Below, one piece after another: positions 1-9,292 of a stretch of 64,000 nt of DNA (positions are counted from its first letter, which is position 1; each line of letters opens with the position of its first letter). Position numbers and translations under genes: made by a program. The DNA is from Rhodoplanes sp. (GTDB lineage: Bacteria > Pseudomonadota > Alphaproteobacteria > Rhizobiales > Xanthobacteraceae): NCBI RefSeq assembly GCF_013377085.1, contig NZ_JACAAX010000020.1, positions 48,171 to 112,170 of the forward strand. The letters run 5' to 3'. The notes under the pieces were generated by a model. It ran no database searches, was not told where the DNA came from, and was given only the letters and a program-made list of their open reading frames with translations.

Positions 1-1
1 G

Positions 2-556
2 AGCGGCACCGTGCGGTTGCACGGCGAGTCGACCGCGAGCGCCGGGCCGGAGGAGCTGGCGCGGTTGCGCCGCAACCATGTCGGCTTCGTGTTTCAGTCC
101 TATCACCTGTTCCCGACCCTGACCGCGATCGAGAACGTGCGGCTGGTGCTCGACGTGCGCGGCGAGCATGGCGCAGACACCCGAACGCGGGCCGCGGACG
201 CGCTGGCGACCGTCGGGCTGGCGCACAAGCATCACGCGTTTCCGCGCGAGCTTTCCGGCGGCGAGCAGCAGCGCGTCGCCATCGCCCGCGCCATCGTCGG
301 CAAGGCCAGCGCGATCCTGGCCGACGAGCCGACCGCCTCGCTCGACCGCGAGAACGGACAGGCCATCATGACGGTGCTGGCCGAGATCGCCAGGAACCCG
401 GAGCGCGCCGTGCTGGTCGTCAGCCACGATCCGCGCATCCTGCCCTTCGCCGACCGCATCGTCCGCATCGAGGACGGCCGCATCGTCTCCGAGGAGACGG
501 GCTTGCGCGACGCCGTCATCAGCAAAGAGCCCGAGGTCACGTCGCATGTCCCGTAG
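2..556 (+). CDS. ABC transporter ATP-binding protein (5' end outside window)
   Basis: This is the C-terminal part of an ABC ATPase; the reading frame is open to the window edge, so the Walker A region lies upstream. Visible landmarks in order are a Q-loop (FVFQSYHLFP), the signature LSGGEQQRVAIARA, Walker B (AILADEPTASLD) and the H-loop (VLVVSHD). The sequence resembles the LolD/MacB/DevA type of ATPase, which pairs with an FtsX-like permease. It overlaps the next gene, a HlyD-type adaptor, by 11 bases. The two therefore probably form one exporter, with the permease expected upstream. The substrate is unknown; lipid or peptide export is an inference from the family. Confidence 0.9.
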   Translation, partial: SGTVRLHGESTASAGPEELARLRRNHVGFVFQSYHLFPTLTAIENVRLVLDVRGEHGADTRTRAADALATVGLAHKHHAFPRELSGGEQQRVAIARAIVGKASAILADEPTASLDRENGQAIMTVLAEIARNPERAVLVVSHDPRILPFADRIVRIEDGRIVSEETGLRDAVISKEPEVTSHVP

Positions 557-1583
557 CGTGTTCACTATCGCCGCCGCGGCCCTCCTCGCGCTGGCGCTCA
601 CCGGCCCGGTGCCGGCGCAGCGCGCCGACGAGACGGGCGACCGCAATGTCCAGAAGCAGTGGGCCGCCGTCGCGCTCGGCCGGGTCGAGCCGCGCTCGCG
701 CGAGATCCGCCTCGCCGCCGCGACGGCCGGGCGGATCATCGAGGTGCTGGTGAAGCCGAACGACACGGTGTTCGCCGGCGAGATCTTGGTGCGGCTCGAC
801 GACGTGGAGGCGCACGCCCGGGTCGTGATGGCCGCGGCGCAGGCGGGCGCGCGGGAGCGGGTGCGCGACGACCAGTCGGCGCCGCGCGGCTCCGGCGAGC
901 GGCGCCGCGCCGAGGACGCCTTCGCCGAGGCCGAGCAGGGATACGTCACGGCGCGCGACGTGCTCGACGCCGCCGTGACGGCGCGACGCGCCGACACCGG
1001 GACCGACGAGGCGATACTCACCACGGCGCGCGAACAATACGCGCAGGCCCACGAACGACTGCGGCGGGCGCAGGGCGACCTCTCCCGCATCAGGGCCGGC
1101 GCCAGCACGCCGCTGCCGAACCGCACCGAGGCCGACTGGCTCGCCGGGCGCGCCGAGCTGACGATCGCCGATGCCGGCCTGGAGCGGACCCGCATCCGTG
1201 CCCCGATCGACGGCACCGTGCTGCAGGTCGCGGCGCGAGCCGGCGAGATGGCGACGCCGACGGCGGAGCGTCCGCTGGTGGTGCTCGGCGATCTCTCGGG
1301 CCTGCGGGTGCGCGCCGAGCTCGACGAGCGCGACATCGGCCAGGTGCGGGCCGGCCAGGCCGTGACGGTGCGGGCAAACGCCTTTCCGGGACGCGACTTC
1401 CAGGGCAGCGTCGCGGCGATCGCCCAGACGGTCGGGCCCGGCGGCATGACGTCGCGCGGGCCGCGCCGCCAGTCGGACATCGACGTGCTCGAGGTGACGG
1501 TCGACCTCGCCGACCCCGGCCCGCTCAAGGTCGGCATGCAGGTCGACGTCTATTTCAGCCGCGACGCCGACACGCCGAGGTGA
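546..1583 (+). CDS. HlyD-family periplasmic adaptor of an ABC exporter
   Basis: A 345-residue membrane fusion protein. It has an N-terminal signal or anchor (SVFTIAAAALLALALTG), a biotinyl-lipoyl-like half (ALGRVEPRSREIRLAAATAGRIIEVLV is the region, residues about 40-70), an alpha-hairpin rich in Ala, Arg and Glu (about 95-190), and a beta-barrel segment with the typical RIRAPIDGTVLQV and VRAELDERDIGQV stretches. This layout matches DevB-like adaptors working with MacB/DevA ATPases. The ATG overlaps the upstream ATPase gene by 11 bases, with GAGG just before it, so translation is probably coupled. The protein is likely to link the inner-membrane transporter to an outer-membrane channel that is not encoded in view. 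Confidence 0.87.
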   Translation: MSRSVFTIAAAALLALALTGPVPAQRADETGDRNVQKQWAAVALGRVEPRSREIRLAAATAGRIIEVLVKPNDTVFAGEILVRLDDVEAHARVVMAAAQAGARERVRDDQSAPRGSGERRRAEDAFAEAEQGYVTARDVLDAAVTARRADTGTDEAILTTAREQYAQAHERLRRAQGDLSRIRAGASTPLPNRTEADWLAGRAELTIADAGLERTRIRAPIDGTVLQVAARAGEMATPTAERPLVVLGDLSGLRVRAELDERDIGQVRAGQAVTVRANAFPGRDFQGSVAAIAQTVGPGGMTSRGPRRQSDIDVLEVTVDLADPGPLKVGMQVDVYFSRDADTPR

Positions 1584-1643
1584 CCTTTTCACGCGATCCT
1601 TTTCACCTCTTTCCGGCGGAGGGCTTTGCGGAAATCATTCCAG

Positions 1644-1764
1644 TCGTCCCGGGGCGGCGCGAAGCGCCGAGCCCGGGACCCATAACCCCTGCATTTCGAG
1701 AGCAATCAGAACCGGGGCTATGGATTCCGGGCTCGCGAGCCTCCGGTTCGCGCCCCGGAATGAC
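1644..1764. repeat. Intergenic palindromic repeat pair (CCGGGA/ATTCCGG type)
   Basis: Two adjacent imperfect hairpins lie between convergent genes. The first pairs GTCCCGGGGCGGCGC with the matching strand ending CCCGGGAC. The second pairs ATTCCGGGCTCGCG with CGCGCCCCGGAAT. Similar GTCATTCCGGGG elements occur at 9253-9291 and 47308-47345, so this is a dispersed REP-like family. It may also end transcription of both flanking genes. Confidence 0.75.
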
Positions 1765-1805
1765 GAGTCCTGCAAAGCCTCCGGGGAGGGCGACGACGCA
1801 CCGCC

Positions 1806-2708
1806 TCACGCCTTGTCGGTGCGCCGGCGGCGGATGTCCTCGATGATGGCGCTGTTGTCCCAGTCGCCCTCGCCGGCTGCGATGCAGCCGGCCATCGCCT
1901 CGGCATAGGCGGTGGCGAAGGGCAGTGCCTGGCCATGCTGGTGCGCGGTCGCCAGGATCAGGCTGAAATCCTTGGCCGACTGCGAGATCTTGCCGGCGGT
2001 CGCGTAGTCGCGCGCGATCATCTTGACGCCCTTGATATCCATCGCGGCCGAGTACGCCGCCGAGTTGCGCGCCGCCTCGAAGAAAGCGTCGAGCGGCAGG
2101 CCGATGCGCTCGGCATAGACGAGGCCCTCGGCCATCGCGGCGCGGTTGAGCCCGAGGATCAGGTTGGTGGCGAGCTTGGCCTTGGCGCCGTTGCCGACCG
2201 GCCCCATGAAATACGACTTGGCGCACACCGCCTGGACGATGTCCTGCGCGGCATCGAGGGCGGCGCGGTCGCCGCCGACGAGGCACACGGCCTCGCCGCG
2301 CGCGACCTGGTCGCTCGCGCCCGACAGCGGCGTCTCCAGGAAGGCGAGGCCGCGCGCTTCGGTGCGCGCCGCGAGTGCCACCATGCGGTCGGGATCGCAG
2401 GTGGCGAAATTGAGCACCTGCCTGGTTTTTCGCGCGGCGTCGTCGGACGCCAAAAGGCCGCCCTCGCCCTCGATGACGCTCTCGACCTGGTCGCTGTTGA
2501 AGACGGCGATCAGCACGCGCGGACAGTTTTCAGCGATCTCGGCGATGGTGTCGACCGGGGTGCCGCCGATCCCGGCGAGGCGGGCGCGTGCCTCGGCGGC
2601 GACGTCGTAGCCCGTGACGGCGAAGCCGGCCGCGATCAGGCGGCGCGCCAGCGCGGTGCCGATGAGGCCGAGGCCGATCAGGCCGAGCGGCGAACGCGTG
2701 TCCTGCAT
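1806..2708 (-). CDS. NAD(P)-dependent oxidoreductase, 3-hydroxyisobutyrate dehydrogenase family
   Basis: A 300-residue beta-hydroxyacid dehydrogenase. The N-terminal Rossmann motif is GLIGLGLIGTALARRL (about residues 9-24). The substrate-binding stretch ETPLSGASDQVARGEA lies near residue 120. The catalytic-lysine region GNGAKAKLATNLILG, with the invariant Lys and Asn, is near residue 175, and a C-terminal helical NAD_binding_11-type domain follows. Length and motif order fit the 3-hydroxyisobutyrate, tartronate-semialdehyde and 6-phosphogluconate-like families; which hydroxyacid it oxidises cannot be told. It stands alone, convergent with the exporter genes and not obviously in an operon. Confidence 0.88.
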   Translation of the reverse strand: MQDTRSPLGLIGLGLIGTALARRLIAAGFAVTGYDVAAEARARLAGIGGTPVDTIAEIAENCPRVLIAVFNSDQVESVIEGEGGLLASDDAARKTRQVLNFATCDPDRMVALAARTEARGLAFLETPLSGASDQVARGEAVCLVGGDRAALDAAQDIVQAVCAKSYFMGPVGNGAKAKLATNLILGLNRAAMAEGLVYAERIGLPLDAFFEAARNSAAYSAAMDIKGVKMIARDYATAGKISQSAKDFSLILATAHQHGQALPFATAYAEAMAGCIAAGEGDWDNSAIIEDIRRRRTDKA

Positions 2709-2935
2709 GATGAACGTCCTGATCCAGACGGGGGCGGTGCGGGATGGCGACGAGGAATGGCGCGAGAGCGACGAGACGATGCGGCGACATGCGGCCGGAC
2801 CGTGAACGGCGCCGCGCGCCGTTCAGAACAGATACAGCAAGCCGGATCGTTTGCGAAGCGCGCGTCGCGCAGGCCGGGCAGCCCGCGCATGCCGTCGCGC
2901 CGCGTCTCGGATACCGAAAACCAGGCGGCGCGGGA

Positions 2936-5617
2936 TCAGCCGCGGCTGCGCTCGCCGTTCTCGCGGCGCGAGAAGTCGACCTGGTCGGCCGGCTGCGGAC
3001 GGCTGAACAGATAGCCCTGCGCCTGGCTGCAGCCCGCCGCCTGGATCAGCCGGAACTGCTCCCAGGTCTCGACGCCCTCGGCCGTGGTCTTCATGTCGAG
3101 CGCATGGGCGAGGCCCGTGACGGCGCTGACGATGGTGGCGCAATCGGTGCGCTGCGTCATCTCGCCGACGAAGCCGCGGTCGATCTTGATCTTGGAGAAC
3201 GGGAACATTCGCAGATAGCTCAGCGACGAGTAGCCGACGCCGAAATCGTCGAGCACGATGTTGATCCCGAGCGCACTCAGCTCGTGCAGCATGTCGATGA
3301 TGGCGGTGTGCTTCTGCAGCAGCACCAGCTCGGTGATCTCGAGCTCCAGCCGATGCGGCGACAGCCCGGCGGCGCCGAGAATGTCGCGGACCGTCGGCAC
3401 CAGCATCGGATTGCGGAACTGGACCGGCGACAGGTTGACGGCGATCTTGATGTGCTCCGGCCAGCCCGCCGCGTCCGCGCAGGCGCGCCGGAGAATCCAC
3501 TCTCCGAGCGCCACGATCATGCCGGTGTCCTCGGCGATCGGGATGAAGCGGTCGGGCGACAGCTCGCCGAACACCGGGTGGCGCCAGCGCACCAGCGCCT
3601 CGACGCCGCAGGGCAACCGGCTCGCGACGTCGACGATGGTCTGGTAGTGGACATCGAGCTCGCCGCGCGCCAGCGCGTTGCGCAGGTCGATCTCCAGCAC
3701 GTGCTGCATGCGGGCCTGCGCGTCCATCTCGATCTCGAAGAACCGATAGCAATGGCGGCCCGCCGCCTTGGCCCGGTACAGCGCCAGATCGGTGTTCTTC
3801 AGGATCGTCGAGGTGTCGTCGCCGTCCTCGGGGGCGAGCGCGATGCCGATGCTGATGCCGATGCCGATCCGGCTGCCGTCGACGTCGTAGGGCGTTCCGA
3901 TCACGTCGAGCAGCATCTCGGCGAGGGTCGCGGCGGCGGCACGGCGGTCGGCGCCGCCCGGCATCAGGATGGCGAACTCGTCGCCGCCGATCCGTCCGAC
4001 CGTGCAGGCCTCGGGCACGCAACCGCGCAGCCGCTCGGCGACCGCCCTGAGCAGCGCATCGCCGACCGGATGGCCGAGCGAATCGTTCACCGCCTTGAAC
4101 AGATCGAGATCGAAGATGAACAAGGCGAAGCCTTCGTCCTCGGCGCGCAGCCGCGCGAAGGCCTCGTCCATGCGCTCGCTGAACAGCATCCGGTTGGCGA
4201 GATCGGTGAGCGAGTCGTGGCGCGCCATGTGGGCGATGCGCCAGGCGGCGCGCTGGCGCTCGGTGACGTCCTCGTGGGTGGCGACCCAGCCGCCGTCCGG
4301 CATCGGCTGGTTGAGCACCGCGACGATGCGGCCGTCCGGGAGCTCGGTCTGGACGTAGATACGGTTGCCGTGCACGAGCTGGTCGCGCAGCCGGGCCCGA
4401 TACTCGACCGAATCTCCCATGAAGCTGCCGGCGGCGACGCGTCGCGCCAGAAGCTGCTCCAGCGTCGTGCCCGACTGGGCGTCCCGCGGGGTCAATCCGT
4501 ACATGCGCAGATAGCGTTCGTTGCACAGCACGAGCCGCTCGTCGCGGTCGAACATGCACAGGCCCTGCGACATGTTGTTGAGCGCGGCGTCGAGCCGCAC
4601 ATTGGCGCGCTGGAGCTCGTGCGAGGTCGCCGCGACCGAGGCCTCCGAGCGCGACAGGCTGCGGAACTGGACGATCAGGGCACGCAGCAGCATCACGGCG
4701 GCGGCGAGCGCCAGCAGCGTGGCGAAGCCGATCAGCACGGCGCGGCGCCGCCACGCCTCGAGCGCCAGATCCTCCGAGATGGCGATGTCGACCACCAGCG
4801 GATAGCGGCGCAGTGGCGTGACGGCGACCCAGCGCACCTCCGCATCGAAATAGCCGCTGCCGCGGAACGAGCCGCCCCCCTGCGCAACCACCCGGAACCA
4901 CGGCGAATCGGCCGGCAGCCTGTCGCCGGCGCGGCGCTTGGGATCGGGGAAGCGGACCAGGATCGTACCGTCGGAGCGCGACAGCAGGAAGGTGCGACCT
5001 TTGAGGTCGACGACCGACCGCCACACCCGCTCGAAATAGGAGACCTCGAAGCCGGCCGTGACGATCCCGAGATACTCGCCGCGGTCGCTGACGATGCGCT
5101 TGCTGAACAGCAGCGTCGTCTCGCCGGTGATGCGACTCGCGACCGGCTCGCTGACGAACACGTCCGGCGAGTCGACCTCGCGGAAATGCCGCGAATAGTC
5201 ACGATCCGCGAAATTGACCGTGTAGGGCGGCCAGGCCCGCGTGAAGTTGACGATGTCGCCGTTGCGGTCCGTGATGGTGATCAGGGCGCTGGACGGCAAC
5301 TTGGCGAGGCGGTCGTTGAGAAGCTGGAACACCGCCTCGCTGCCGAAACGACGTCGGAACTCCTCCGTCCCGTCGATGCGCACCGCGGCGGCACGCTCAC
5401 GGATCTCGTCGAGAATGTCGACCAGCGGCTCGACCGAGCGCGAGATCTGATCGGCGAGCAGCACGCCGATGTTCTCGGAGTCGCGCACGGACAGGCGGAT
5501 CGCGTCGGACCGCAGGCCCCAAACGGTCAGCCCGATCGCCAGCAGGCCGAGCCCGATCAGGGCACCGGCCACCGCGATCAGAGCGTGGAACGGCAGAGCG
5601 AGCCGCCTGGCCTTCAT
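2936..5617 (-). CDS. Membrane Cache-PAS-GGDEF-EAL cyclic-di-GMP protein
   Basis: An 893-residue bifunctional c-di-GMP enzyme. A membrane helix at about residues 12-34 precedes a periplasmic Cache-like sensor (about 35-285). A second helix (about 292-316) leads into a PAS-7-like segment (LNNMSQGLCMFDRDERLVLCNE, about 340-450, given in part), a GGDEF domain with an intact RIGGDEF near residue 545, and an EAL domain with EALVRWRHP near residue 672. The EAL domain also keeps ELEITE, DDFGVGYSSL and KIKIDR. The key residues of both domains are intact, so either synthase or phosphodiesterase activity is possible. The periplasmic sensor suggests control by an external small molecule. No partner genes are adjacent. 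Confidence 0.93.
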   Translation of the reverse strand: MKARRLALPFHALIAVAGALIGLGLLAIGLTVWGLRSDAIRLSVRDSENIGVLLADQISRSVEPLVDILDEIRERAAAVRIDGTEEFRRRFGSEAVFQLLNDRLAKLPSSALITITDRNGDIVNFTRAWPPYTVNFADRDYSRHFREVDSPDVFVSEPVASRITGETTLLFSKRIVSDRGEYLGIVTAGFEVSYFERVWRSVVDLKGRTFLLSRSDGTILVRFPDPKRRAGDRLPADSPWFRVVAQGGGSFRGSGYFDAEVRWVAVTPLRRYPLVVDIAISEDLALEAWRRRAVLIGFATLLALAAAVMLLRALIVQFRSLSRSEASVAATSHELQRANVRLDAALNNMSQGLCMFDRDERLVLCNERYLRMYGLTPRDAQSGTTLEQLLARRVAAGSFMGDSVEYRARLRDQLVHGNRIYVQTELPDGRIVAVLNQPMPDGGWVATHEDVTERQRAAWRIAHMARHDSLTDLANRMLFSERMDEAFARLRAEDEGFALFIFDLDLFKAVNDSLGHPVGDALLRAVAERLRGCVPEACTVGRIGGDEFAILMPGGADRRAAAATLAEMLLDVIGTPYDVDGSRIGIGISIGIALAPEDGDDTSTILKNTDLALYRAKAAGRHCYRFFEIEMDAQARMQHVLEIDLRNALARGELDVHYQTIVDVASRLPCGVEALVRWRHPVFGELSPDRFIPIAEDTGMIVALGEWILRRACADAAGWPEHIKIAVNLSPVQFRNPMLVPTVRDILGAAGLSPHRLELEITELVLLQKHTAIIDMLHELSALGINIVLDDFGVGYSSLSYLRMFPFSKIKIDRGFVGEMTQRTDCATIVSAVTGLAHALDMKTTAEGVETWEQFRLIQAAGCSQAQGYLFSRPQPADQVDFSRRENGERSRG

Positions 5618-5819
5618 CGCATGCCCCGAATGTCGATGGCGTCAGCGTGCACGCGGTGCGTAAATAAACTGATACAACCAAAGGTATTTCGGCGTCGGCC
5701 GTTACCGGGGAGTTAATCCACTCGGGTGATGAGGTGACGTCAAGAGACTCAGCGTCCCAGCGTGCGGGAATGTCATGCGGGACTTGCGGGTGCCGTGACG
5801 GAGCGGCCGGACAAAATCG

Positions 5820-6581
5820 TCAACGAACCGGGAAATCCCACACGCGCAGCGGCGGCGTCGCGCCCGTGTAGTCGAAGTGCCACCACTCGACCGGATAGTT
5901 CCGGAAGCCCTCGGCGGCGAGTGCGCGCACCAGCCGGTCGCGATTCTCGCGCGCCGCCGGCGCGACCCGGGCCGCGGTGGCGCTCGCCGGCGCCGAGCAG
6001 TCATAGGCGGTGCCGAGGTCGAGGCTCGACTCCCGCGCCCGCGTCGCGAACGGCCCGTCGCATGGCCCGGCGTCGGTCGGGGTCGGCAAGTCCGGCTCGC
6101 CGGCCCGCACTAGGCCGACATCGACCGCGGTGCCGAGCGAATGGCGCGAGCGCTTGGCGATGTAGCCGAGCGCGAACTGCTGCGCCTTGCCGATCGCCGG
6201 CGAGAAGATGGGGGCCATCCGATCGGGCTCGGGACTCCGGGCCCAGTCGATGAAGGAACGGACGGCGCGCTCCGGCCGATAGCAATCGTAGACCTTCAGA
6301 TGGTAGCCGGCCGCGGCGAGCCGTGCCTGAGCACGGGCGAGCGCGTCGGCGACCGGGCGGAGCAGAATGCACTCGGCCGCGAGATAGCCGGGCACTCGGC
6401 GCCCGGTGAAGTTGAACGGCCCGGCATAGCGGATGTCCTGGCGGATCGACGGATCGCGCTCGCGCAGCCGCACGAAGCCGTCGGGCAGAGCGGCCGGCTG
6501 AGCCACCGCGACGGACGGCAGCAGCGCCGCCGTGAGCAGCACGACGGCGAGGCAGGCCGCGGCGGCGAGGCCGCGTCTCAT
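5820..6581 (-). CDS. Secreted D-Ala-D-Ala dipeptidase, VanX/DdpX type (M15D)
   Basis: A 253-residue protein with a signal peptide (LAAAACLAVVLLTAALLPSV region, cleavage near AVAQ). The zinc site is intact: SRHSLGTAVDVG gives His147 and Asp154, and VEWWHFD gives the catalytic Glu232 and the zinc ligand His235. This is the VanX family signature. In bacteria without vancomycin resistance such enzymes usually recycle D-Ala-D-Ala from peptidoglycan turnover, and the signal peptide places it in the periplasm. Its ATG overlaps the stop of the upstream DUF2848 gene by four bases (6578-6581), so the two are translationally coupled. Confidence 0.9.
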   Translation of the reverse strand: MRRGLAAAACLAVVLLTAALLPSVAVAQPAALPDGFVRLRERDPSIRQDIRYAGPFNFTGRRVPGYLAAECILLRPVADALARAQARLAAAGYHLKVYDCYRPERAVRSFIDWARSPEPDRMAPIFSPAIGKAQQFALGYIAKRSRHSLGTAVDVGLVRAGEPDLPTPTDAGPCDGPFATRARESSLDLGTAYDCSAPASATAARVAPAARENRDRLVRALAAEGFRNYPVEWWHFDYTGATPPLRVWDFPVR

Positions 6582-7270
6582 TCACCCACCGGCAGCGCGA
6601 CGATGTCGTAGGCATGCATGATCCGCCGTTCGCGCTGCGGATCGAAGAGCTCGAACTTGAACCGCGACGACGGCCGGATGCCGCCGCGCGCCGCGAAGGT
6701 GCCGCAGAACATCGCGGTGCCGTCCGGCAGGTCGTCGCGCCCGGCGAAGCTCGTCATCAGATCGGCGGGCGGCAGGATCGCCGCCACGGTCCCCTCCTGA
6801 TACAGGGTCAGGTCACCGTCCTCGATGATCCAGGAGCGCAGCACCAGCGAATCCCAGTGGTCGGCCACGTCGTCGAAGGCCCACAGGTCCGGCGCTATCG
6901 GCTTGTCGCACATCTGCTTGGCGACATGGACATCGGTGCGCTCGACGCGGCGGTCGGTGTGGTCGGAGCCGACCCCGACCCACAGGCCGCGGCCGTCGCG
7001 CACCAGCACGACCTCGACCTCGCCGCTCGACTCCGGCCCGATCACCTCGATGCGGTCGGCGGTCGTCAGCCGATGGGTCGCGACGTGGCGGAACTGCGGC
7101 GTCTTGCTCGGCCGCGGGATGCCGAGCGCCCCCATCTCGGCGACCCGCAAGTCGCGTCCGCTCGTGTCGCGGCTGGTCCACACGGCGATCACCACGGCCC
7201 GCACGATGATGGGCCGGCTTTCGATGGTACTGCCGTTGAGGGTCCGGAAGAGAAGGGATTCGGCAGGCAT
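6578..7270 (-). CDS. DUF2848 family protein
   Basis: A 230-residue protein that I recognise as DUF2848 from its length and internal motifs, including WVGVGSDHTDR and an ending in the AYDIVALPVGE pattern. No signal peptide or membrane segment is visible, so it is probably cytoplasmic. The GSDHTDR stretch and an overall acidic-beta composition recall fumarylacetoacetate-hydrolase-like folds, but that is only an impression. It is the first gene of a two-gene unit with the VanX-like dipeptidase, which it overlaps by four bases. It is divergent from fmt across about 290 bases. No function is known to me. Confidence 0.75.
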   Translation of the reverse strand: MPAESLLFRTLNGSTIESRPIIVRAVVIAVWTSRDTSGRDLRVAEMGALGIPRPSKTPQFRHVATHRLTTADRIEVIGPESSGEVEVVLVRDGRGLWVGVGSDHTDRRVERTDVHVAKQMCDKPIAPDLWAFDDVADHWDSLVLRSWIIEDGDLTLYQEGTVAAILPPADLMTSFAGRDDLPDGTAMFCGTFAARGGIRPSSRFKFELFDPQRERRIMHAYDIVALPVGE

Positions 7271-7562
7271 GGCGCTCCTGTCCTGGGACGTTGTCGTCCT
7301 CGCTCCTGGCCGGGGCGGTGTCCGGACAGAGGCGCTCCAGCAGGGGGAGTCACCGCGTCCTGCCGGGCGACGCCCGTGGCTGCGGGCCCTATCCCATCAT
7401 GGACCATAAACGCATCGCAGAAGACCCCACAACTCCGGTACGTTCCGGGTCGGCGGCTGGCCGGGCGCGAATTTTTCCCGGCGCGGCGTCGTGCGCCGCT
7501 TGGACCTGGAGGCGTCGTTCGACTACGGTCCGCCGGCGCCGTCTCGGCGATTCGGTCTCGTC

Positions 7563-8495
7563 ATGCCGCTCCGTCTCGTCTTCATGGGCACGCCGGATTT
7601 CGCCGTGCCGACCTTCCTCGAAATCGTCGGCCGCGGCCACGAGGTCGCCGCCGTCTATACGCGCGCCCCGAAGCCGGCCGGCCGCGGCATGGCCCTGCAG
7701 CCGAGCCCGATCGAATGCGAGGCGCGCCGCTTCGGCCTGCCGGTGCTGACGCCGAAGACGTTGCGCGGCGAGGAGGCTCAGGCGGTGTTCCGGGCCCACG
7801 GAGCCGACGCCGCCGTGGTGGTCGCCTACGGCCTGATCCTGCCGAAGCCGGTGCTCGATGCACCGGCGCGCGGCTGCTTCAACCTGCATGCCTCGGCGCT
7901 GCCGCGCTGGCGCGGCGCCGCGCCGATCAACCGCGCCGTGATGGCGGGCGATGCCGAGACCGCCGTCATGGTGATGCGGATGGAGGAAGGGCTCGACACC
8001 GGCCCGGTCGCCATGGCCGAGCGGCTCGCCATCGGGCCCGACATGACGGCCGGCGATCTGCACGACGCGCTCGCCCGACTCGGCGCCGACCTGATGGCCC
8101 GGGCACTGGCCGCGCTCGAGCGCGACACCCTGGTGGTGACGCCGCAGGCCGAAGAGGGCGTCACCTACGCGGCCAAGATCGACAAGGCGGAGACCCGCAT
8201 CGACTGGACCAAGCCGTGGACCGCCGTGCACGACCACGCCCGCGGCCTGTCGCCTTTTCCGGGTGCCTGGTTCGAGCTGCCTGAAAACAAGGGGCTCGCC
8301 CGTATCAAGGTGCTGCGCTCGACTCGCGGAGAGGGATCGGGCCCGCCCGGCACCGTGCTGGACCCGCGGCTCACCATCGCCTGCGGCGAGGGCGCGGTGC
8401 GTATTCTGCAGCTCCAGCGTGCCGGCCGCCAACCGATGACGGCCGACGAGTTTCTGCGCGGGACGTCGGTCGAACCCGGCACCGTGCTTTCCTGA
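7563..8495 (+). CDS. fmt: Methionyl-tRNA formyltransferase
   Basis: A 310-residue enzyme that formylates initiator Met-tRNA with 10-formyl-THF. The N-terminal Rossmann start is [19 protein letters not shown]. The active site is [17 protein letters not shown], with the Asn and His of the NxH motif, followed by [10 protein letters not shown] carrying the catalytic Asp. A C-terminal OB-like domain runs from about residue 205. I chose the ATG at 7563 because the family begins with this strand; the upstream in-frame ATG would add 24 unconserved residues. truA follows 9 bases downstream in the same operon. The usual partner def is not immediately upstream. Confidence 0.97.
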   Translation: MPLRLVFMGTPDFAVPTFLEIVGRGHEVAAVYTRAPKPAGRGMALQPSPIECEARRFGLPVLTPKTLRGEEAQAVFRAHGADAAVVVAYGLILPKPVLDAPARGCFNLHASALPRWRGAAPINRAVMAGDAETAVMVMRMEEGLDTGPVAMAERLAIGPDMTAGDLHDALARLGADLMARALAALERDTLVVTPQAEEGVTYAAKIDKAETRIDWTKPWTAVHDHARGLSPFPGAWFELPENKGLARIKVLRSTRGEGSGPPGTVLDPRLTIACGEGAVRILQLQRAGRQPMTADEFLRGTSVEPGTVLS

Positions 8496-8504
8496 GGTCC
8501 CGCA

Positions 8505-9242
8505 ATGCCCCGCTACAAGCTCACCATCGAGTACGACGGCGCGCCGTTCGTCGGCTGGCAGATCCAGCAGAACGGTCTCTCCGTGCAGGGCGTGCTGGAG
8601 ACCGCCTTCGCGGCTTTCGCGGGAGAGGCCGTGGCCGTCAAGGGCGCCGGCCGCACCGACGCCGGCGTGCATGCGCTCGGCCAGGTCGCCCATGTCGACG
8701 TTTCGCGCGACATCGACACCGACACCATCCGGGACGCCGCCAACGCGCATCTGCGGCCGCATCCGGTGGCGGTGATCTCGGCCGAGCCGGCCGCCGACGA
8801 TTTCGACGCGCGCTTCTCGGCGAAGCGCCGCCACTACATCTACCGCATCGTCAATCGCCGCGCGCCCTTGGCGCTCGACGAGGGCCGCGCCTGGCGAGTG
8901 GCGCGACCGCTCGACGTGCCGGCCATGCATGCGGCGGCGCAGCGCCTGCTGGGAAAGCACGACTTCACCACGTTCCGGGCCGCGGAGTGCCAGGCGGCGT
9001 CGCCCGAGAAGACGCTCGACCGGCTCGACGTCGACCGCTCCGGCGACGACCTGATGGTGACGGCGGTGGCGCGCTCGTTCCTGCATCACCAGGTGCGCTC
9101 GATGGTCGGCTCGCTGGTGATGGTCGGCGACGGCCGCTGGAGCAGCGACGACCTTTTCGCGGCGCTTCAGGCCCGCGACCGCTCGGCCTGCGGCCCGGTC
9201 GCCCCGCCCGACGGGCTCTATCTGGTCGCCGTGGAGTACTGA
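8505..9242 (+). CDS. truA: tRNA pseudouridine(38-40) synthase
   Basis: A 245-residue enzyme that isomerises U38-U40 in tRNA anticodon arms. The protein starts [20 protein letters not shown]. The catalytic Asp lies in [20 protein letters not shown], and the C-terminal [17 protein letters not shown] stretch is conserved. Length is normal for the family. It lies 9 bases after fmt, so the two are co-transcribed. It is convergent with dapE, and a palindromic repeat fills the 50-base gap. Confidence 0.97.
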   Translation: MPRYKLTIEYDGAPFVGWQIQQNGLSVQGVLETAFAAFAGEAVAVKGAGRTDAGVHALGQVAHVDVSRDIDTDTIRDAANAHLRPHPVAVISAEPAADDFDARFSAKRRHYIYRIVNRRAPLALDEGRAWRVARPLDVPAMHAAAQRLLGKHDFTTFRAAECQAASPEKTLDRLDVDRSGDDLMVTAVARSFLHHQVRSMVGSLVMVGDGRWSSDDLFAALQARDRSACGPVAPPDGLYLVAVEY

Positions 9243-9252
9243 GGCGGCGTCC

Positions 9253-9291
9253 GTCATTCCGGGGCGCCGCGCAGCGGCGAACCCGGAATGA
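9253..9291. repeat. Palindromic repeat between convergent truA and dapE
   Basis: The sequence GTCATTCCGGGGCGCCGC pairs with GCGGCGAACCCGGAATGA to form one imperfect hairpin. It occupies almost all of the gap between two convergent genes and belongs to the same family as 1644-1764 and 47308-47345. It could act as a bidirectional terminator, although no T-tract is present. Confidence 0.7.
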
Positions 9292-9292
9292 A

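Noticed and set aside
2744..5716. A 990-codon open frame on the plus strand
   Set aside because: It is antisense to the GGDEF-EAL gene. Its translation is Arg/Asp/Gly/Ala-rich low complexity without domains, as expected for the opposite strand of GC-rich coding DNA.
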